DNA of 64,000 nt from CAVOHU01 sp963817885 (GCA_963817885.1 CAWFQE010000006.1:310001-374000), one strand, 5' to 3'. Shown: positions 1 to 8,972, counted from the first letter of the stretch. Numbers and translations: made by a program. The notes: a model not told the origin generated them from the letters alone.

Positions 1-927
1 AGGCGGCAGATCGAGCACCGTCCTCGGGAGCGCTTCAGCCGGAACGATCCCGGGGTGCAGCACGACGGCCGCCATGCCGATGAGCGCACTGACGAATCCC
101 ACCGGCAGGATGAGCAACCCGCCCCAGAGGAAGCCGTTCCTCGCGCTGCGCTCGTCGCGCGCGGCGAATGCGATCTGCACGACCGACTGCATGGAGACGA
201 CCGTGGTCACCATCACGAGGAACCACGCCGCGATCTGGCCGAACCCGACGCCGAGCAGGCCGAACCCGGGGTGCGAGGCCGGCAACGCGGCAGACAACGC
301 TCCCAGGCCCCCGACCTTGCCGATCGTCAGCACGACGCCGAGGCCGATCCCGAGGTAGATCACCGAGACGTTGATGACGTTGGTGATGCCGGCCGCCCAG
401 AAGCCGCCGACGAGCGTGATGCCGATGAAGACCAGCGCCGTCGCGATCATCCCCGTCTGAAAGGTGAACACTCCCGGCATCAGCGATGACAGGATCGCGC
501 CACCGGCGACGTACTGCAGTGAGGTGACGACAACCTGGAGCGCGAGCTGCCCGATGACCCCGAGCACCCGCCCCGAGACGCCGAAGTGCCGTTCGAACAG
601 TTCGCTGATCGTCGTCAGCTCGAGCCGGCGATAGCGCTTCGCGAAGGCGAGCCCCATCACGAACGCGCCGGCCGCCCACGCGGCGTTGTACCACCCGGCA
701 GACAGACCGCTCTGGTAGGCCTGCTCGGCCACGCCGATCGTCGAGGCGCCGCCGACGGCGAGGCCCGTCAGCATCGCCGCAGTGACCGAGGTCGGCACCT
801 GGCGGCCCGCGAGGAGATAGCCGATCATGCCTCCGCCGCCCTGCGGGAGGCGCTGGGCCCACCAGGTCACGACGAAGAGCCCGATCACGTAGAACAGGAC
901 CACGGCTGCGGCGACGGAGTGGATCAT
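1..927 (-). CDS. Sodium:solute symporter (SSS family), 3' end missing
   Basis: The minus-strand frame beginning at the ATG at 927 is open to the window edge, giving 309 residues of an inner-membrane protein made of successive hydrophobic segments. Early on it has the stretches GLAVGGASTIGVAEQAYQSG and RYRRLELTTISELFERHFG, which match the first helices of sodium:solute symporters (SSS family). These proteins take up sugars, acids or amino acids with Na+. The substrate cannot be told, and the last third or so of a normal 450-550 residue protein lies outside the window. It is 50 bases downstream of the acyl-CoA ligase on the same strand, so it could import that pathway's acid substrate; this is inference. 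No clear ribosome binding site was seen before the ATG. Confidence 0.75.
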   Translation of the reverse strand, partial: MIHSVAAAVVLFYVIGLFVVTWWAQRLPQGGGGMIGYLLAGRQVPTSVTAAMLTGLAVGGASTIGVAEQAYQSGLSAGWYNAAWAAGAFVMGLAFAKRYRRLELTTISELFERHFGVSGRVLGVIGQLALQVVVTSLQYVAGGAILSSLMPGVFTFQTGMIATALVFIGITLVGGFWAAGITNVINVSVIYLGIGLGVVLTIGKVGGLGALSAALPASHPGFGLLGVGFGQIAAWFLVMVTTVVSMQSVVQIAFAARDERSARNGFLWGGLLILPVGFVSALIGMAAVVLHPGIVPAEALPRTVLDLPP

Positions 928-977
928 CGCGTCACGTCCAGCTGATGAACGGGGGGAACGGAATCAACGCCAGCCGG

Positions 978-3056
978 CTATTTCACGCGCACGCGGACAT
1001 CCACCGCGACCGCACCCGAGCCCGCCGCGTAGGCAAAGACCGGGTTGAGATCCATCTCGGCGATGCCCGGGAAGTCCGCCACCAGGCGTGACACGCGGCA
1101 CAGCATGTCCTCGATGGCAGCGATGTCGGATGGTCCCTCGCCCCGAGTGCCTTCGAGGACCCTGTGACCCTTGATGTCGATGATCATCGTGCGCGCCTCT
1201 CCCCTGGAAAGCGGCGCCAGCGAAAAGACGACGTCCTTCATCACCTCGACGAAGATGCCGCCCAGGCCGAACATGACGAGCGAGCCCAGGCCCGGGTACG
1301 CCGTCTGGCCGATGATGACCTCGCGGCCCGGCGCCTTCTGTTCCTGCACGACGAATGACACGCCCGCGCCAGGGAAACGCGCGCGCATGGTCTCGAAGGC
1401 CGCCTGGAGCGCAGGGGCGTCTTTGATCCCGAGCATCACGCCGCCCTGGTCGGCCTTGTGGACGACGTCGGCGGAATCGACCTTGAGCACGCACGGAAAT
1501 CCCACCATCCCGGACGCCACCGGCAGGTCGTCGGCGGCGTCCACCCTGGCGATGCGGGGTGCCGGAATGCCGTAGCTTCGAAGAAGGGCGAACGCGTCGG
1601 TCTGGGCCAGGTAGCGGCCCGAGCCTTCGTACCGGCCGAGGATGGCCTCCGCGCACGACCGATCGACGCCCAGCTCCGGCGGCGCCTCCATGGGCCGCCG
1701 GCGTGCCTCGCCGCAGCGCGCCATCGCCGCCAGCACGCGCGCGGCGTCCTCCGGGAATTCGTAGACGGGGATCCCCGATTCGCGCATCGACCTGATGAGG
1801 CCCGCCCACTTCTCGATGGTCATCACCACCGAGACCACCGGCTTCTCGGAGGCCGATGCGGCCTCCTTGATTCGCGCGGCGATCGCGTCGAGATCGACGA
1901 AGGGCGCGGTGATGAAGTTGACCATGACCATGTCGACACCGTCCTCGCGCAGCAGGGTGTCGACGGCCGCGAAGTAGTGATCGGCTCCCGCCGTCGCCAC
2001 CACGTCCACGGGATTCCCGAGGCTGGCTTCGGCGTAGAGGCTCGCCTTGAGGCGCTCCCGGCCCGCGTCCGACCAGGAGGCGAGCGTGAGGCCCTGCTCC
2101 ACCGACTCGTCCACCGCCTGGATCCCGGGGCCGCCGGTATTGGTGATGATGCCGATCCGCCGGCCGCGCGGCGGGTTCTGGCTCGACAGCGCCACGGCCG
2201 TCTTGATCATCTGGGCCGCGTCGCTGAATCCGACGACGCCGGCCTTCTTGAACATCGCATGGGTCATCGCCACCTGATCGACCAAGGTCCCTGTGTGCGA
2301 CGACACGGCGACCGACCCTTCACGGGTCCGCCCGCCCTTCAGCGCGAGGACGGGCTTGTGAGGGGTGATGCGCGACGCGACCTCGAGAAACGCCGCCGGG
2401 TCCTTGAAACTCTCGATCTGCATCATGATCACCCGGGTGCCCTCGTCTTTCCCGTAGTAGTCCAGGATCTCGGGCATCGTCAGATCGCACTCGTTCCCGT
2501 AGCTGCAGTACATCCGGTGGCCGAGGCCGACGTTGTGCAGGTGCAGCTTCAGCACCTCGCCCATGCCGCCGCCCTGCGCGATGATGGACACGTTGCCGGG
2601 TTTCATCGGCACGAACGTGAAGTTGGCGTAGGCCGAGATCTCGGGGTCGGAGTTCTGAACGCCCTGCGAGTTCGGCCCGAAGATCCGCATCCCGTACTGG
2701 TGCGCGAGGGCGACCATCTCGCGTTCGCGCACGATGCCCTCGCCGCCGACTTCCTTGAATCCCGCGGTGTGCACGATGGCAAACTTGACGCCCTTCCTGC
2801 CGCACTCCTCGATGACCCCGGGAATGAGCTTGTAGTTCACGGAGATGTTGACGAGATCGATGTCGTCGGGCACGTCGAGAATCGACTTGAAGGCCTTGAA
2901 CGAACGGATGTGGCCGCCCTTGGGGTTGATCGGAAAGATGGGCCCCTTGAAGCCGTACTCCGCGAGGTTCTTGATGACGATGTAGCCGATCGAGAAAGGA
3001 TTGTTCGAGGCTCCGATGATGGCGATGGCGCGCGGCTTGAACAGACCGTCCAGCAT
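978..3056 (-). CDS. Acyl-CoA ligase, NDP-forming (acetyl-CoA synthetase ADP-forming family)
   Basis: A 692-residue cytoplasmic enzyme of the NDP-forming acyl-CoA synthetase superfamily, which interconverts acyl-CoA plus ADP and phosphate with free acid, CoA and ATP. The N-terminus has a CoA-binding Rossmann domain (IAIIGASNNPFSIG). Next come the ligase domains with the phospho-histidine loop SSHTGT around residue 260, and a C-terminal ATP-grasp part (LKVDSADVVHKAD, MFGLGGIFVEVMKDV, MDLNPVF). The start at 3056 follows an AGAGAGGACGAGC ribosome site. A longer open frame reaches upstream, but only by reading the activase gene out of frame. It lies 11 bases after the BadF-type activase, so it probably belongs to one operon with it and activates or releases the acid handled by the dehydratase. 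The substrate is unknown. Confidence 0.88.
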   Translation of the reverse strand: MLDGLFKPRAIAIIGASNNPFSIGYIVIKNLAEYGFKGPIFPINPKGGHIRSFKAFKSILDVPDDIDLVNISVNYKLIPGVIEECGRKGVKFAIVHTAGFKEVGGEGIVREREMVALAHQYGMRIFGPNSQGVQNSDPEISAYANFTFVPMKPGNVSIIAQGGGMGEVLKLHLHNVGLGHRMYCSYGNECDLTMPEILDYYGKDEGTRVIMMQIESFKDPAAFLEVASRITPHKPVLALKGGRTREGSVAVSSHTGTLVDQVAMTHAMFKKAGVVGFSDAAQMIKTAVALSSQNPPRGRRIGIITNTGGPGIQAVDESVEQGLTLASWSDAGRERLKASLYAEASLGNPVDVVATAGADHYFAAVDTLLREDGVDMVMVNFITAPFVDLDAIAARIKEAASASEKPVVSVVMTIEKWAGLIRSMRESGIPVYEFPEDAARVLAAMARCGEARRRPMEAPPELGVDRSCAEAILGRYEGSGRYLAQTDAFALLRSYGIPAPRIARVDAADDLPVASGMVGFPCVLKVDSADVVHKADQGGVMLGIKDAPALQAAFETMRARFPGAGVSFVVQEQKAPGREVIIGQTAYPGLGSLVMFGLGGIFVEVMKDVVFSLAPLSRGEARTMIIDIKGHRVLEGTRGEGPSDIAAIEDMLCRVSRLVADFPGIAEMDLNPVFAYAAGSGAVAVDVRVRVK

Positions 3057-3067
3057 GCTCGTCCTCT

Positions 3068-3880
3068 CTATTGCGCGTTGAGGTGCCGGCGGGCGGCGAG
3101 AATCGCCGCGCCGAGTGCCCCCGCGAACTGCGGGCTGGGCGGGACGATCACCGGCCGGCCCAGCCGTTCCGACAGGATGTCCACGATGACCGGGTTGTTG
3201 GCGGCGACGCCGCCGCTCATCACGACTTCCCCGTCGAGGGGATCCATCTCGATGACGCGATTCACGACCGAGGAGAACGCCCCGCGGATAATCGCGCCGA
3301 CCGGCACGCCATTGCGCAGGTGCGACAGGATCTCCGTCTTGGCGAATACCGTGCAGAAGCTGCTCAGGCGGACGGCCTCCCCGTCGCAGTCGGCGAGTCG
3401 GTTGAGGTCGCCGATGGGAAGGGCCAGCCGCAGGGCGATTTCCTCGAGGAAGGCGCCGGTGCCCGCCGCGCACTTCCGGTTCATCTTGAAGTGGACGTGG
3501 CGGCCGCGCGCGTCGACGTGAATGACCTTGTTGTCCTGGCCGCCGATGTCGACAACGGTGATGGCACGCGGCACGTGATGGAAGCAGCCGAGGCTGTGGC
3601 ACTGGATCTCGGTCTGGGCCCCGTCGGCGAACGGGACGTTGCCGCGGCCGTACCCGGTCGCGATCGTGCACGCGATCGTCAGCATCGACCCGTTGAGCCC
3701 CGCCTGCGCATCCGCGAGGCACGCGGCGGCAGTCGCCGCGTAGTCGACGCCCGACGGCCGCACGGCCTGCCCGCGGACGCTTCCCTGCCCGTCGATCAGC
3801 ACCAGCTTGGTCGCCGACGCGCCGACGTCCACGCCGCAATAGAGCGGCGACGGAGCTTGCGTGATCGGATCAGTGTTCAT
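3068..3880 (-). CDS. BadF/HgdC-type ATPase, acyl-CoA dehydratase/reductase activator
   Basis: A 270-residue ASKHA-fold ATPase. Visible motifs are the phosphate loop VDVGASATK (residues 17-25), GYGR (76-79), IGGQD (112-116), NRKCAAGTGAF with Cys137, and CTVFAKTE with Cys176. The two cysteines are the usual ligands of the [4Fe-4S] cluster shared across the homodimer. In known systems (HgdC, BadFG, BcrAD) this protein couples ATP hydrolysis to a low-potential electron transfer into the 2-hydroxyacyl-CoA dehydratase or benzoyl-CoA reductase. The presumed partner is the next gene upstream (4180-5427), from which it is separated by an unusual foldback sequence. Length and motifs are complete. Confidence 0.92.
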   Translation of the reverse strand: MNTDPITQAPSPLYCGVDVGASATKLVLIDGQGSVRGQAVRPSGVDYAATAAACLADAQAGLNGSMLTIACTIATGYGRGNVPFADGAQTEIQCHSLGCFHHVPRAITVVDIGGQDNKVIHVDARGRHVHFKMNRKCAAGTGAFLEEIALRLALPIGDLNRLADCDGEAVRLSSFCTVFAKTEILSHLRNGVPVGAIIRGAFSSVVNRVIEMDPLDGEVVMSGGVAANNPVIVDILSERLGRPVIVPPSPQFAGALGAAILAARRHLNAQ

Positions 3881-3934
3881 TCAGCACGCTCATCCAGCTT
3901 CGGTTCAGCGATCAGCCGAGCGCCGGCCGCGGCA

Positions 3935-4157
3935 CGTTGCGCTGGCTGCGCGCGGCGGTCGCGGGAGTTCGCGGAGCGGGCCCTGCGAGCAAGCCGATCG
4001 AGGCTCTCGCAAACCGCGCCGTGAGGGCCGAACTCGCCGGCGGGTTGCGGGACCCGCCGGTGCCGCCGACAAGTCCCGGCAAGGGGCGGTTTGCCGGCGT
4101 GCCGAGCCGGGCACGCGAAGCGAATGCCCGCGACCGCCGCGCGCAGCCAGCCCAACG
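3935..4157. repeat. Long nested foldback (inverted repeat) between dehydratase and activase genes
   Basis: A 25-base segment at 3941-3965 (GCTGGCTGCGCGCGGCGG...) recurs as a perfect reverse complement at 4127-4151. Beyond one mismatch the pairing goes on for five more bases outward (3935-3939 with 4153-4157), and it continues imperfectly inward. Further inside, GCAAACCGC near 4009 pairs with GCGGTTTGC near 4085, and GGCGGGT/ACCCGCC at about 4039-4058 makes a central hairpin. The whole piece could fold into one rod of about 220 bases. It lies between two genes of the same strand, so it would be in their mRNA. A REP/MITE-like element, an RNA stability structure or a structured RNA are possible; I do not recognise a known family. 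Confidence 0.65.
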
Positions 4158-4179
4158 GTCGCTTCGGTGTGAATGGGCC

Positions 4180-5427
4180 TCATCGGCTTCGCAGCTGCTC
4201 GGCCAGCGCCTCGACCTGCGTGCGCGTCTGCTCCTCCGAGTAGAGACGCAGATCGTTGAGGTCGCCGTTGACGACGACAGACGGGATGCCGAGCGTCCCG
4301 GCCAGCCGCACGGGCATGCCGTACCGGTTGTTCGAATTGTTCGGACACGTCTGCGCGTCGTGGTAGACGATCGCGTCGACCGAGTAATCTCGCGCCATCG
4401 AGCCGAGATACTGCTCCTTGAAGCTCTCCGCCCGCACGATGAACAGCTCGGTGTACGCCCGGCTCATGCCCTCGAACGGGTCGGCCGCGGCGAGCGCCTC
4501 GAAGATCCAGCTGTTGCAGTAGGTCGAGGCCACCACGCAGATCCCGTGCGAGGCGAAGAGCTCGGCCATCTCGCGAAGCTTGCCCCACACGGGCATGCCG
4601 TCCCAGTAGAAGCGCAGGCTCTCGCCGTCCACCGCGGCCACGCCCGTTCGCGCGCGCTCTTCAAGCTCCGCAATCAGGTTGAGGTAGTAGGTCTCCGCCC
4701 TCGGGTCGCCGCGCAGCACGACGGCGGGCGCCATGTGAATGGTGCCGTCGAAGAACGTCAGCGGCGACGGGCGCCCGGCAGCCATCTGCAGCACGCGCTT
4801 CCAGAGGAGGGTGCAGCGGTACGACGACGCCACGACTTCCTTGAGACGATCGAGGTCGAATCGAGTGCCCGACACCTGCTCGAGCGTCGGGATGAGGGCG
4901 CGATGCTGATCGACCAGGCCGCCGACAATCGCACTGGTCAGATCGGTGACGCTGCGAGGCGTCTCGATGCCGACCATCGGCACCTTGAATTCGCGCTGAT
5001 AGAAGCCGAGCCAGTCCTGGACGTCACGGCACTGGTTCGTGTTGTACACCAGCACGTCCGGGCGGGGAACCGACTCCAGGCCGAACGCTCGCGTGAGCGG
5101 CGTCGTCTTGCGGAGATACGCGCCGACATCGCTCGTGAGGTACGAGCAGATGCCGGGTGAATACCCGGCGGCGTTGGCAGCCGGGATGAACTCGGCGGCC
5201 AGACGGGACGTGCCAATCAGTGCGGCGTGATTCTCGGGAAAGTAGACGCGAAAACCCAATGATCTGAGGAGTTCGGCCGGGCCGACGCTGGTGCACCACG
5301 CGACCTTCGCCTCGCCCGTCTTCGAGGCGCGGTCCAGCTCCTGGAAATACGCCGTCATCAGGTCCTTCAGAGGACCGGCCGATCGGATCTTCTTGATGGC
5401 AGCCGGCCGCGGCTGATCCCCCGACAT
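4180..5427 (-). CDS. 2-hydroxyacyl-CoA dehydratase / benzoyl-CoA reductase family subunit (HgdB/BcrB-like)
   Basis: A 415-residue protein of the HgdB/BcrB/BcrC family, iron-sulfur enzymes that remove water from 2-hydroxyacyl-CoA or reduce benzoyl-CoA after activation by a BadF-type ATPase. Candidate cluster cysteines are Cys45 (AWCTSVGP), Cys94 (GICSYLTSD), Cys133 (NTNQCRD), the Cys in STYCNSW and Cys361 (AQTCPNNSNN). The start at 5427 is backed by a strong GGAAGGAG site 6 bases upstream; a longer frame without such a site extends to 5667. Known enzymes are heterodimers, but only one such subunit is seen here. The activase follows downstream and beta-oxidation genes lie divergently, so a CoA-thioester degradation route is likely. 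The substrate is unknown. Confidence 0.85.
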   Translation of the reverse strand: MSGDQPRPAAIKKIRSAGPLKDLMTAYFQELDRASKTGEAKVAWCTSVGPAELLRSLGFRVYFPENHAALIGTSRLAAEFIPAANAAGYSPGICSYLTSDVGAYLRKTTPLTRAFGLESVPRPDVLVYNTNQCRDVQDWLGFYQREFKVPMVGIETPRSVTDLTSAIVGGLVDQHRALIPTLEQVSGTRFDLDRLKEVVASSYRCTLLWKRVLQMAAGRPSPLTFFDGTIHMAPAVVLRGDPRAETYYLNLIAELEERARTGVAAVDGESLRFYWDGMPVWGKLREMAELFASHGICVVASTYCNSWIFEALAAADPFEGMSRAYTELFIVRAESFKEQYLGSMARDYSVDAIVYHDAQTCPNNSNNRYGMPVRLAGTLGIPSVVVNGDLNDLRLYSEEQTRTQVEALAEQLRSR

Positions 5428-5490
5428 GGCGGTCTCCTTCCGCTGCGATGTGGTCGTGCGCGTTCGAACAGGATGAACCCAGTGGAATAG

Positions 5491-5614
5491 AAGTCCGAAA
5501 CCGCCTGCCTCGTCAAGAGGGAACTCTCCTGCGCGGGTCCGGCGGACTGGTTCCCCGGGCGGTCGTGCGCGGCCCCGACGCGGGCCTCGCGGCGGATTCG
5601 GACTTGAAGTCCGA
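5491..5614. promoter_or_regulatory. Divergent regulatory region with AAGTCCGA palindrome
   Basis: The 267 bases between the dehydratase (minus) and the dehydrogenase-hydratase (plus) contain a perfect 17-base palindrome, TCGGACTT-G-AAGTCCGA, at 5598-5614. A second half-site, AAGTCCGA, is at 5491-5498, nearer the minus gene. This is what one expects of an operator for a TetR- or FadR-like acyl-CoA sensor controlling both directions. No such regulator gene is adjacent in the window. The promoter boxes themselves are not clear. Confidence 0.5.
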
Positions 5615-5694
5615 TTCGATCTATGGTCAGTATGAGCGGCGGAAGATACCCGCCTGCCTTCCGACAATCCGGCGATTTACCCGAAGGAGCCCTC

Positions 5695-7659
5695 ATGAAT
5701 GTCGGTGTGATCGGATCCGGCTCGATTGGTCCCGACCTCGCCTACGGATTCGTGTCCGCGCTGGCCGCAGGCGGCAACAACAAGGTCTTCCTTCACGACA
5801 TCAGGAAGGAGGCCCTCGACGCGGGCCTGGCGCGCATCAAGGGCTACGTGCAGAAGGGCCTGTCGAGAGGGCGCCTGAGCCCGCGCGCCGCCGAGAGTAT
5901 CGGCAAGGCTCTCGTCCCCACGCTGGAGCTGAAAGACCTCGCCGCGTGCGACTACGTGCTCGAGGCGGCAACCGAGGACCTGGCAACCAAGCGGATCATC
6001 CTCCGTCAGCTCGAAGGCGTGGTCCGCGACGACTGCCTGATCGGGTTCGCGACCTCGGGCCTGCCGCGCGTGCACATCGCGGCCGAAGCCAGGCGTCCGG
6101 ATCGCTGCTTCGTCAATCACCCGTTCTTTCCCGCCTGGCGCGCCCTTCCCATCGAGGTCGTACTGTCGGGCGACGAAGCGCTCGGCCGCCGGATGCTCGA
6201 GCTGCTGATCACGCTCGGCAAGGTCCCCGTCGTCACGGCCGATGTCCCGTGCTTCGCCGCCGACGACATCTTCTGCAATTACATCAGCGAGGCCGCCCGG
6301 ATTGTCGAAGAAGGCGTGGCATCGCCTGCGCAGGTCGACCGGATCGTCAACGACCACATCGGCGGCGGCGGTCCCTTCAACGTAATGGACCTGACCCGCG
6401 GCAACATGCTGACGGTGCACTGCCAGGAGCTGATGCGAGACGCCCCGACCGGCAGCGCCTGGTTCGCCGCGCCCGCCATCCTCACCCGCCAGGGCTCCGC
6501 GCTCTGGCACGATCCGGCCCGCCCGGCAGACTCCGCCTATGCTCCGGCCCTGGCCTCGCAGGTGATGGATCGGATTCTGGCCGTCCTGCTGGCCCGAACC
6601 TACTTCGTCGTGGATCAGCACATCTGCGATCCGTCGGATCTCAACTGGCTCACGCGCAACGCGCTCGGCTTCGCCGACGGGCTCCTCGACCTGGCCGAGA
6701 AGGTCGGCCCAGACCGCGCCCGGCGGCTCTGCGAGTCGTTTGCCTCGGCCCATCCCGGGTTCGCGGTCCCGAAGAGCCTCGCCGACGGACGGCTCTGCAC
6801 GTTCTATCGCGACCTCAAGGTCCACGCCGAGGGCGAGGTCGCGGTCATCACGATTCGCCGCCCGGAGGTCAAGAACGCCCTGTCGGCCCGCACGATGCAG
6901 GAGATCCGGGCAGCCGTGGCCGCCGCCTCGGCCGACACGTCGGTGAAGGGCATGGTGCTGACCGGGTTCGGTGGCGCCCTGGCAGGCGCCGATATCAACG
7001 AGCTGGCCGCGCTGAAGACGCCCGCGGAGTGCGAGGCGATGTGCCTGCGCGGCTACGAGGTGCTCGACCTCATCGCGAAATCCCGCAAGCCGGTGGTTGC
7101 CGCACTGGACGGGCCCGTGCTCGGCGGCGGCGCCGAACTGTCGATGGCCTGCCACGCGCGTGTGGTCGGGCCCAATCTCATCGTGGGCCAGCCGGAGGTG
7201 AACCTGGGGATCATTCCGGGCTACGGAGGCACGCAGCGGCTTCCGCGGCTGGTGGGGATCGAGCGGGCCCTCGACATGCTTCGGACGGGCAGGACGATCA
7301 CGGCCAACGACGCGTGGACCTTCGGCTGGGCCTCGGCTCCGCCCTCGGCCGAGGTCGGCAAGGCCGCGTGCGACCTGGTTCGCGCGCACATCAACAAATC
7401 TGTAAGTCTGGCGCCGGTGGATCCGAAATCCGTCCCGACCCCTGTTGTGCCGAAGGCCGACATCGGGCACCGCTCGCTCGCCATCGACGCCATCCTGGTG
7501 GACGTCGTCAGGCGCGGGCTGGCCCTTCCGCTCGACGAAGGCCTTCGCGTCGAGGCGGCGGGCTTCGCACGGTGCAAGACCACCGTCGACATGGACATCG
7601 GCATGAAGAACTTCATCCAGAACGGTCCACGGGTTCCCGCGGTGTTCATGCACGAATAG
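5695..7659 (+). CDS. 3-hydroxyacyl-CoA dehydrogenase / enoyl-CoA hydratase fusion
   Basis: A 654-residue bifunctional beta-oxidation enzyme. Residues 1 to about 370 are the NAD-dependent 3-hydroxyacyl-CoA dehydrogenase, with Rossmann motif VGVIGSGSIGPDLAYG, the NHPFFPAW region holding the catalytic His, and the dimerising C-domain. From about residue 385 it is a crotonase-fold hydratase, with oxyanion and catalytic segments GPVLGGGAELSMACHARV and GQPEVNLGIIPGYGGTQR keeping both glutamates. The domain order is opposite to that of E. coli FadB and is like the dehydrogenase-first fusions known in Archaea and some bacteria. The start at 5695 has GAAGGAG 5-6 bases upstream; an in-frame upstream ATG at 5623 lacks one. 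The thiolase follows after 12 bases. Confidence 0.9.
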   Translation: MNVGVIGSGSIGPDLAYGFVSALAAGGNNKVFLHDIRKEALDAGLARIKGYVQKGLSRGRLSPRAAESIGKALVPTLELKDLAACDYVLEAATEDLATKRIILRQLEGVVRDDCLIGFATSGLPRVHIAAEARRPDRCFVNHPFFPAWRALPIEVVLSGDEALGRRMLELLITLGKVPVVTADVPCFAADDIFCNYISEAARIVEEGVASPAQVDRIVNDHIGGGGPFNVMDLTRGNMLTVHCQELMRDAPTGSAWFAAPAILTRQGSALWHDPARPADSAYAPALASQVMDRILAVLLARTYFVVDQHICDPSDLNWLTRNALGFADGLLDLAEKVGPDRARRLCESFASAHPGFAVPKSLADGRLCTFYRDLKVHAEGEVAVITIRRPEVKNALSARTMQEIRAAVAAASADTSVKGMVLTGFGGALAGADINELAALKTPAECEAMCLRGYEVLDLIAKSRKPVVAALDGPVLGGGAELSMACHARVVGPNLIVGQPEVNLGIIPGYGGTQRLPRLVGIERALDMLRTGRTITANDAWTFGWASAPPSAEVGKAACDLVRAHINKSVSLAPVDPKSVPTPVVPKADIGHRSLAIDAILVDVVRRGLALPLDEGLRVEAAGFARCKTTVDMDIGMKNFIQNGPRVPAVFMHE

Positions 7660-7671
7660 CCGGAGACGATC

Positions 7672-8955
7672 ATGCCGACCGACAACTCCATCGTCATCCT
7701 CGACGGCGGGCGCAGGCTCCCGCGGGCTGACATCCTGATCAATAACAGGAAACCGGGCCTGTTCTCCCGGTTCTCGACGACGCAGCTCGGCGGGTTGGCG
7801 ATCAAGTCCGCGCTGGCGCATACGGCGATCGACCCGTCGCTCATCGGGCACGTCGTGATGGGCATGGCGTCGCACAGCCATCGCGACTCGATCTACGCGG
7901 CGCAGGGGATGCGCTGGCGCAGCGGGCTCGGGAACGACGTCCCTGCACTGACCGTGGCGAGGATCTGCGGCAGCGGCGCCGAGGCGATCGCGGTGGCGTC
8001 GGAGATCATGCTGGCGGGCCTTCGCCACGACGACGCGCGCCCGTTCTCGGTGGCCGGCGGCGCCGAGAGCATGCAGTATCCGTTCGCGCTCTACAACATG
8101 CGCGGCCGTCCGGTTGGCGAGAGCGTCCAGAAGTACGGCCCGATCGACGCGAAGTCCCTGCCGGCCGGAACGCATCTCCAGGACGTGCTCCTGATGAGCC
8201 TGTACGACCCGAGCGCGAAGATGTCGATGGCCAATACCGCCGAGGAACTCGGCCGCCGCTATCACATCACCAGGGACGAGTCCGACCAGTTCGCGTACCG
8301 ATCGCATGTCAGGGCGAAGGCCGCGCGCGACGCCGGATGGTTCAAGGAGGAGACCGAGCCGGTCCTGGTCAACGGGGACGGCGCCGCCGCGCCCGTGGTC
8401 GTGGAACACGACACGCACATCATGGACGACGTCAGCCGCGAGGCCATGGCCGGGCTCCGGCCGGCATTCGAGGAAGGCGGAATCATCACGGCGGGCAACG
8501 CGAGCGCGGTGGTGGACGGCGCCGCAGCCATGGTGGTCGGCAAGCTCGACGACGCCGTGAGGGCGGGCCTGAAGCCGCTGGCACGCATCGCCGGGATCGG
8601 CGTGGCGGCGTGCGATCCCGAGATCATGGGCTACGGGCCGGTGCCGGCGACGCGCAAGGCCCTCGGGAAGGCCGGCATCAGCGGCAGCCGCATCGATCAC
8701 GTGGAGCTCAACGAGGCGTTCGCCCCGCAGGCGCTGGCGTGCGTGCGGGATTTCGAGAAGATGGGGATCGATCCGGAGACGGTCAATCCCCAGGGTGGCG
8801 CCGTGGCGCTCGGACATCCTCTTGGGGCGACGGGAGCCATTCTCACGCTGAGCTGCGCCTATGCGCTTCGCCGCACGAGGAAACGCTACGGCCTCGTGAC
8901 GATGTGCATCGGAGGCGGCCAGGGCATCGCGGTGATCATCGAGTCGATGGCGTAG
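7672..8955 (+). CDS. Thiolase (acetyl-CoA C-acyltransferase)
   Basis: A 427-residue thiolase that cleaves 3-oxoacyl-CoA with CoA, or catalyses the reverse condensation. The acyl-accepting Cys99 lies in VARICGSGAEA, followed by NEAFAPQ, the His of GGAVALGHPLGATGA, and the second catalytic Cys in MCIGGGQG near residue 413, so all active-site elements are kept. It follows the dehydrogenase-hydratase by 12 bases, so both are probably one transcript completing a beta-oxidation spiral. With the dehydratase, activase and ligase on the other strand, this makes a coherent set for degrading or making a short or branched acid. Chain-length specificity cannot be judged. Confidence 0.93.
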   Translation: MPTDNSIVILDGGRRLPRADILINNRKPGLFSRFSTTQLGGLAIKSALAHTAIDPSLIGHVVMGMASHSHRDSIYAAQGMRWRSGLGNDVPALTVARICGSGAEAIAVASEIMLAGLRHDDARPFSVAGGAESMQYPFALYNMRGRPVGESVQKYGPIDAKSLPAGTHLQDVLLMSLYDPSAKMSMANTAEELGRRYHITRDESDQFAYRSHVRAKAARDAGWFKEETEPVLVNGDGAAAPVVVEHDTHIMDDVSREAMAGLRPAFEEGGIITAGNASAVVDGAAAMVVGKLDDAVRAGLKPLARIAGIGVAACDPEIMGYGPVPATRKALGKAGISGSRIDHVELNEAFAPQALACVRDFEKMGIDPETVNPQGGAVALGHPLGATGAILTLSCAYALRRTRKRYGLVTMCIGGGQGIAVIIESMA

Positions 8956-8972
8956 GGAGGGGCGGCTGAAGG

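Noticed and set aside
978..3839. A single 953-residue minus-strand protein
   Set aside because: Only the part from 3056 down is a ligase; the upstream 261 codons are Arg/Pro-rich and run out of frame through the activase gene, which is clearly real in another frame.
3881..4179. Small protein genes on either strand between activase and dehydratase
   Set aside because: Open frames exist because of composition, but they run through the foldback and lack ribosome sites and recognisable content.
5677..8817. A 1046-residue minus-strand open frame
   Set aside because: It is antisense to the dehydrogenase-hydratase and thiolase genes and has the His/Arg/Asp-rich composition of reversed GC-rich codons.
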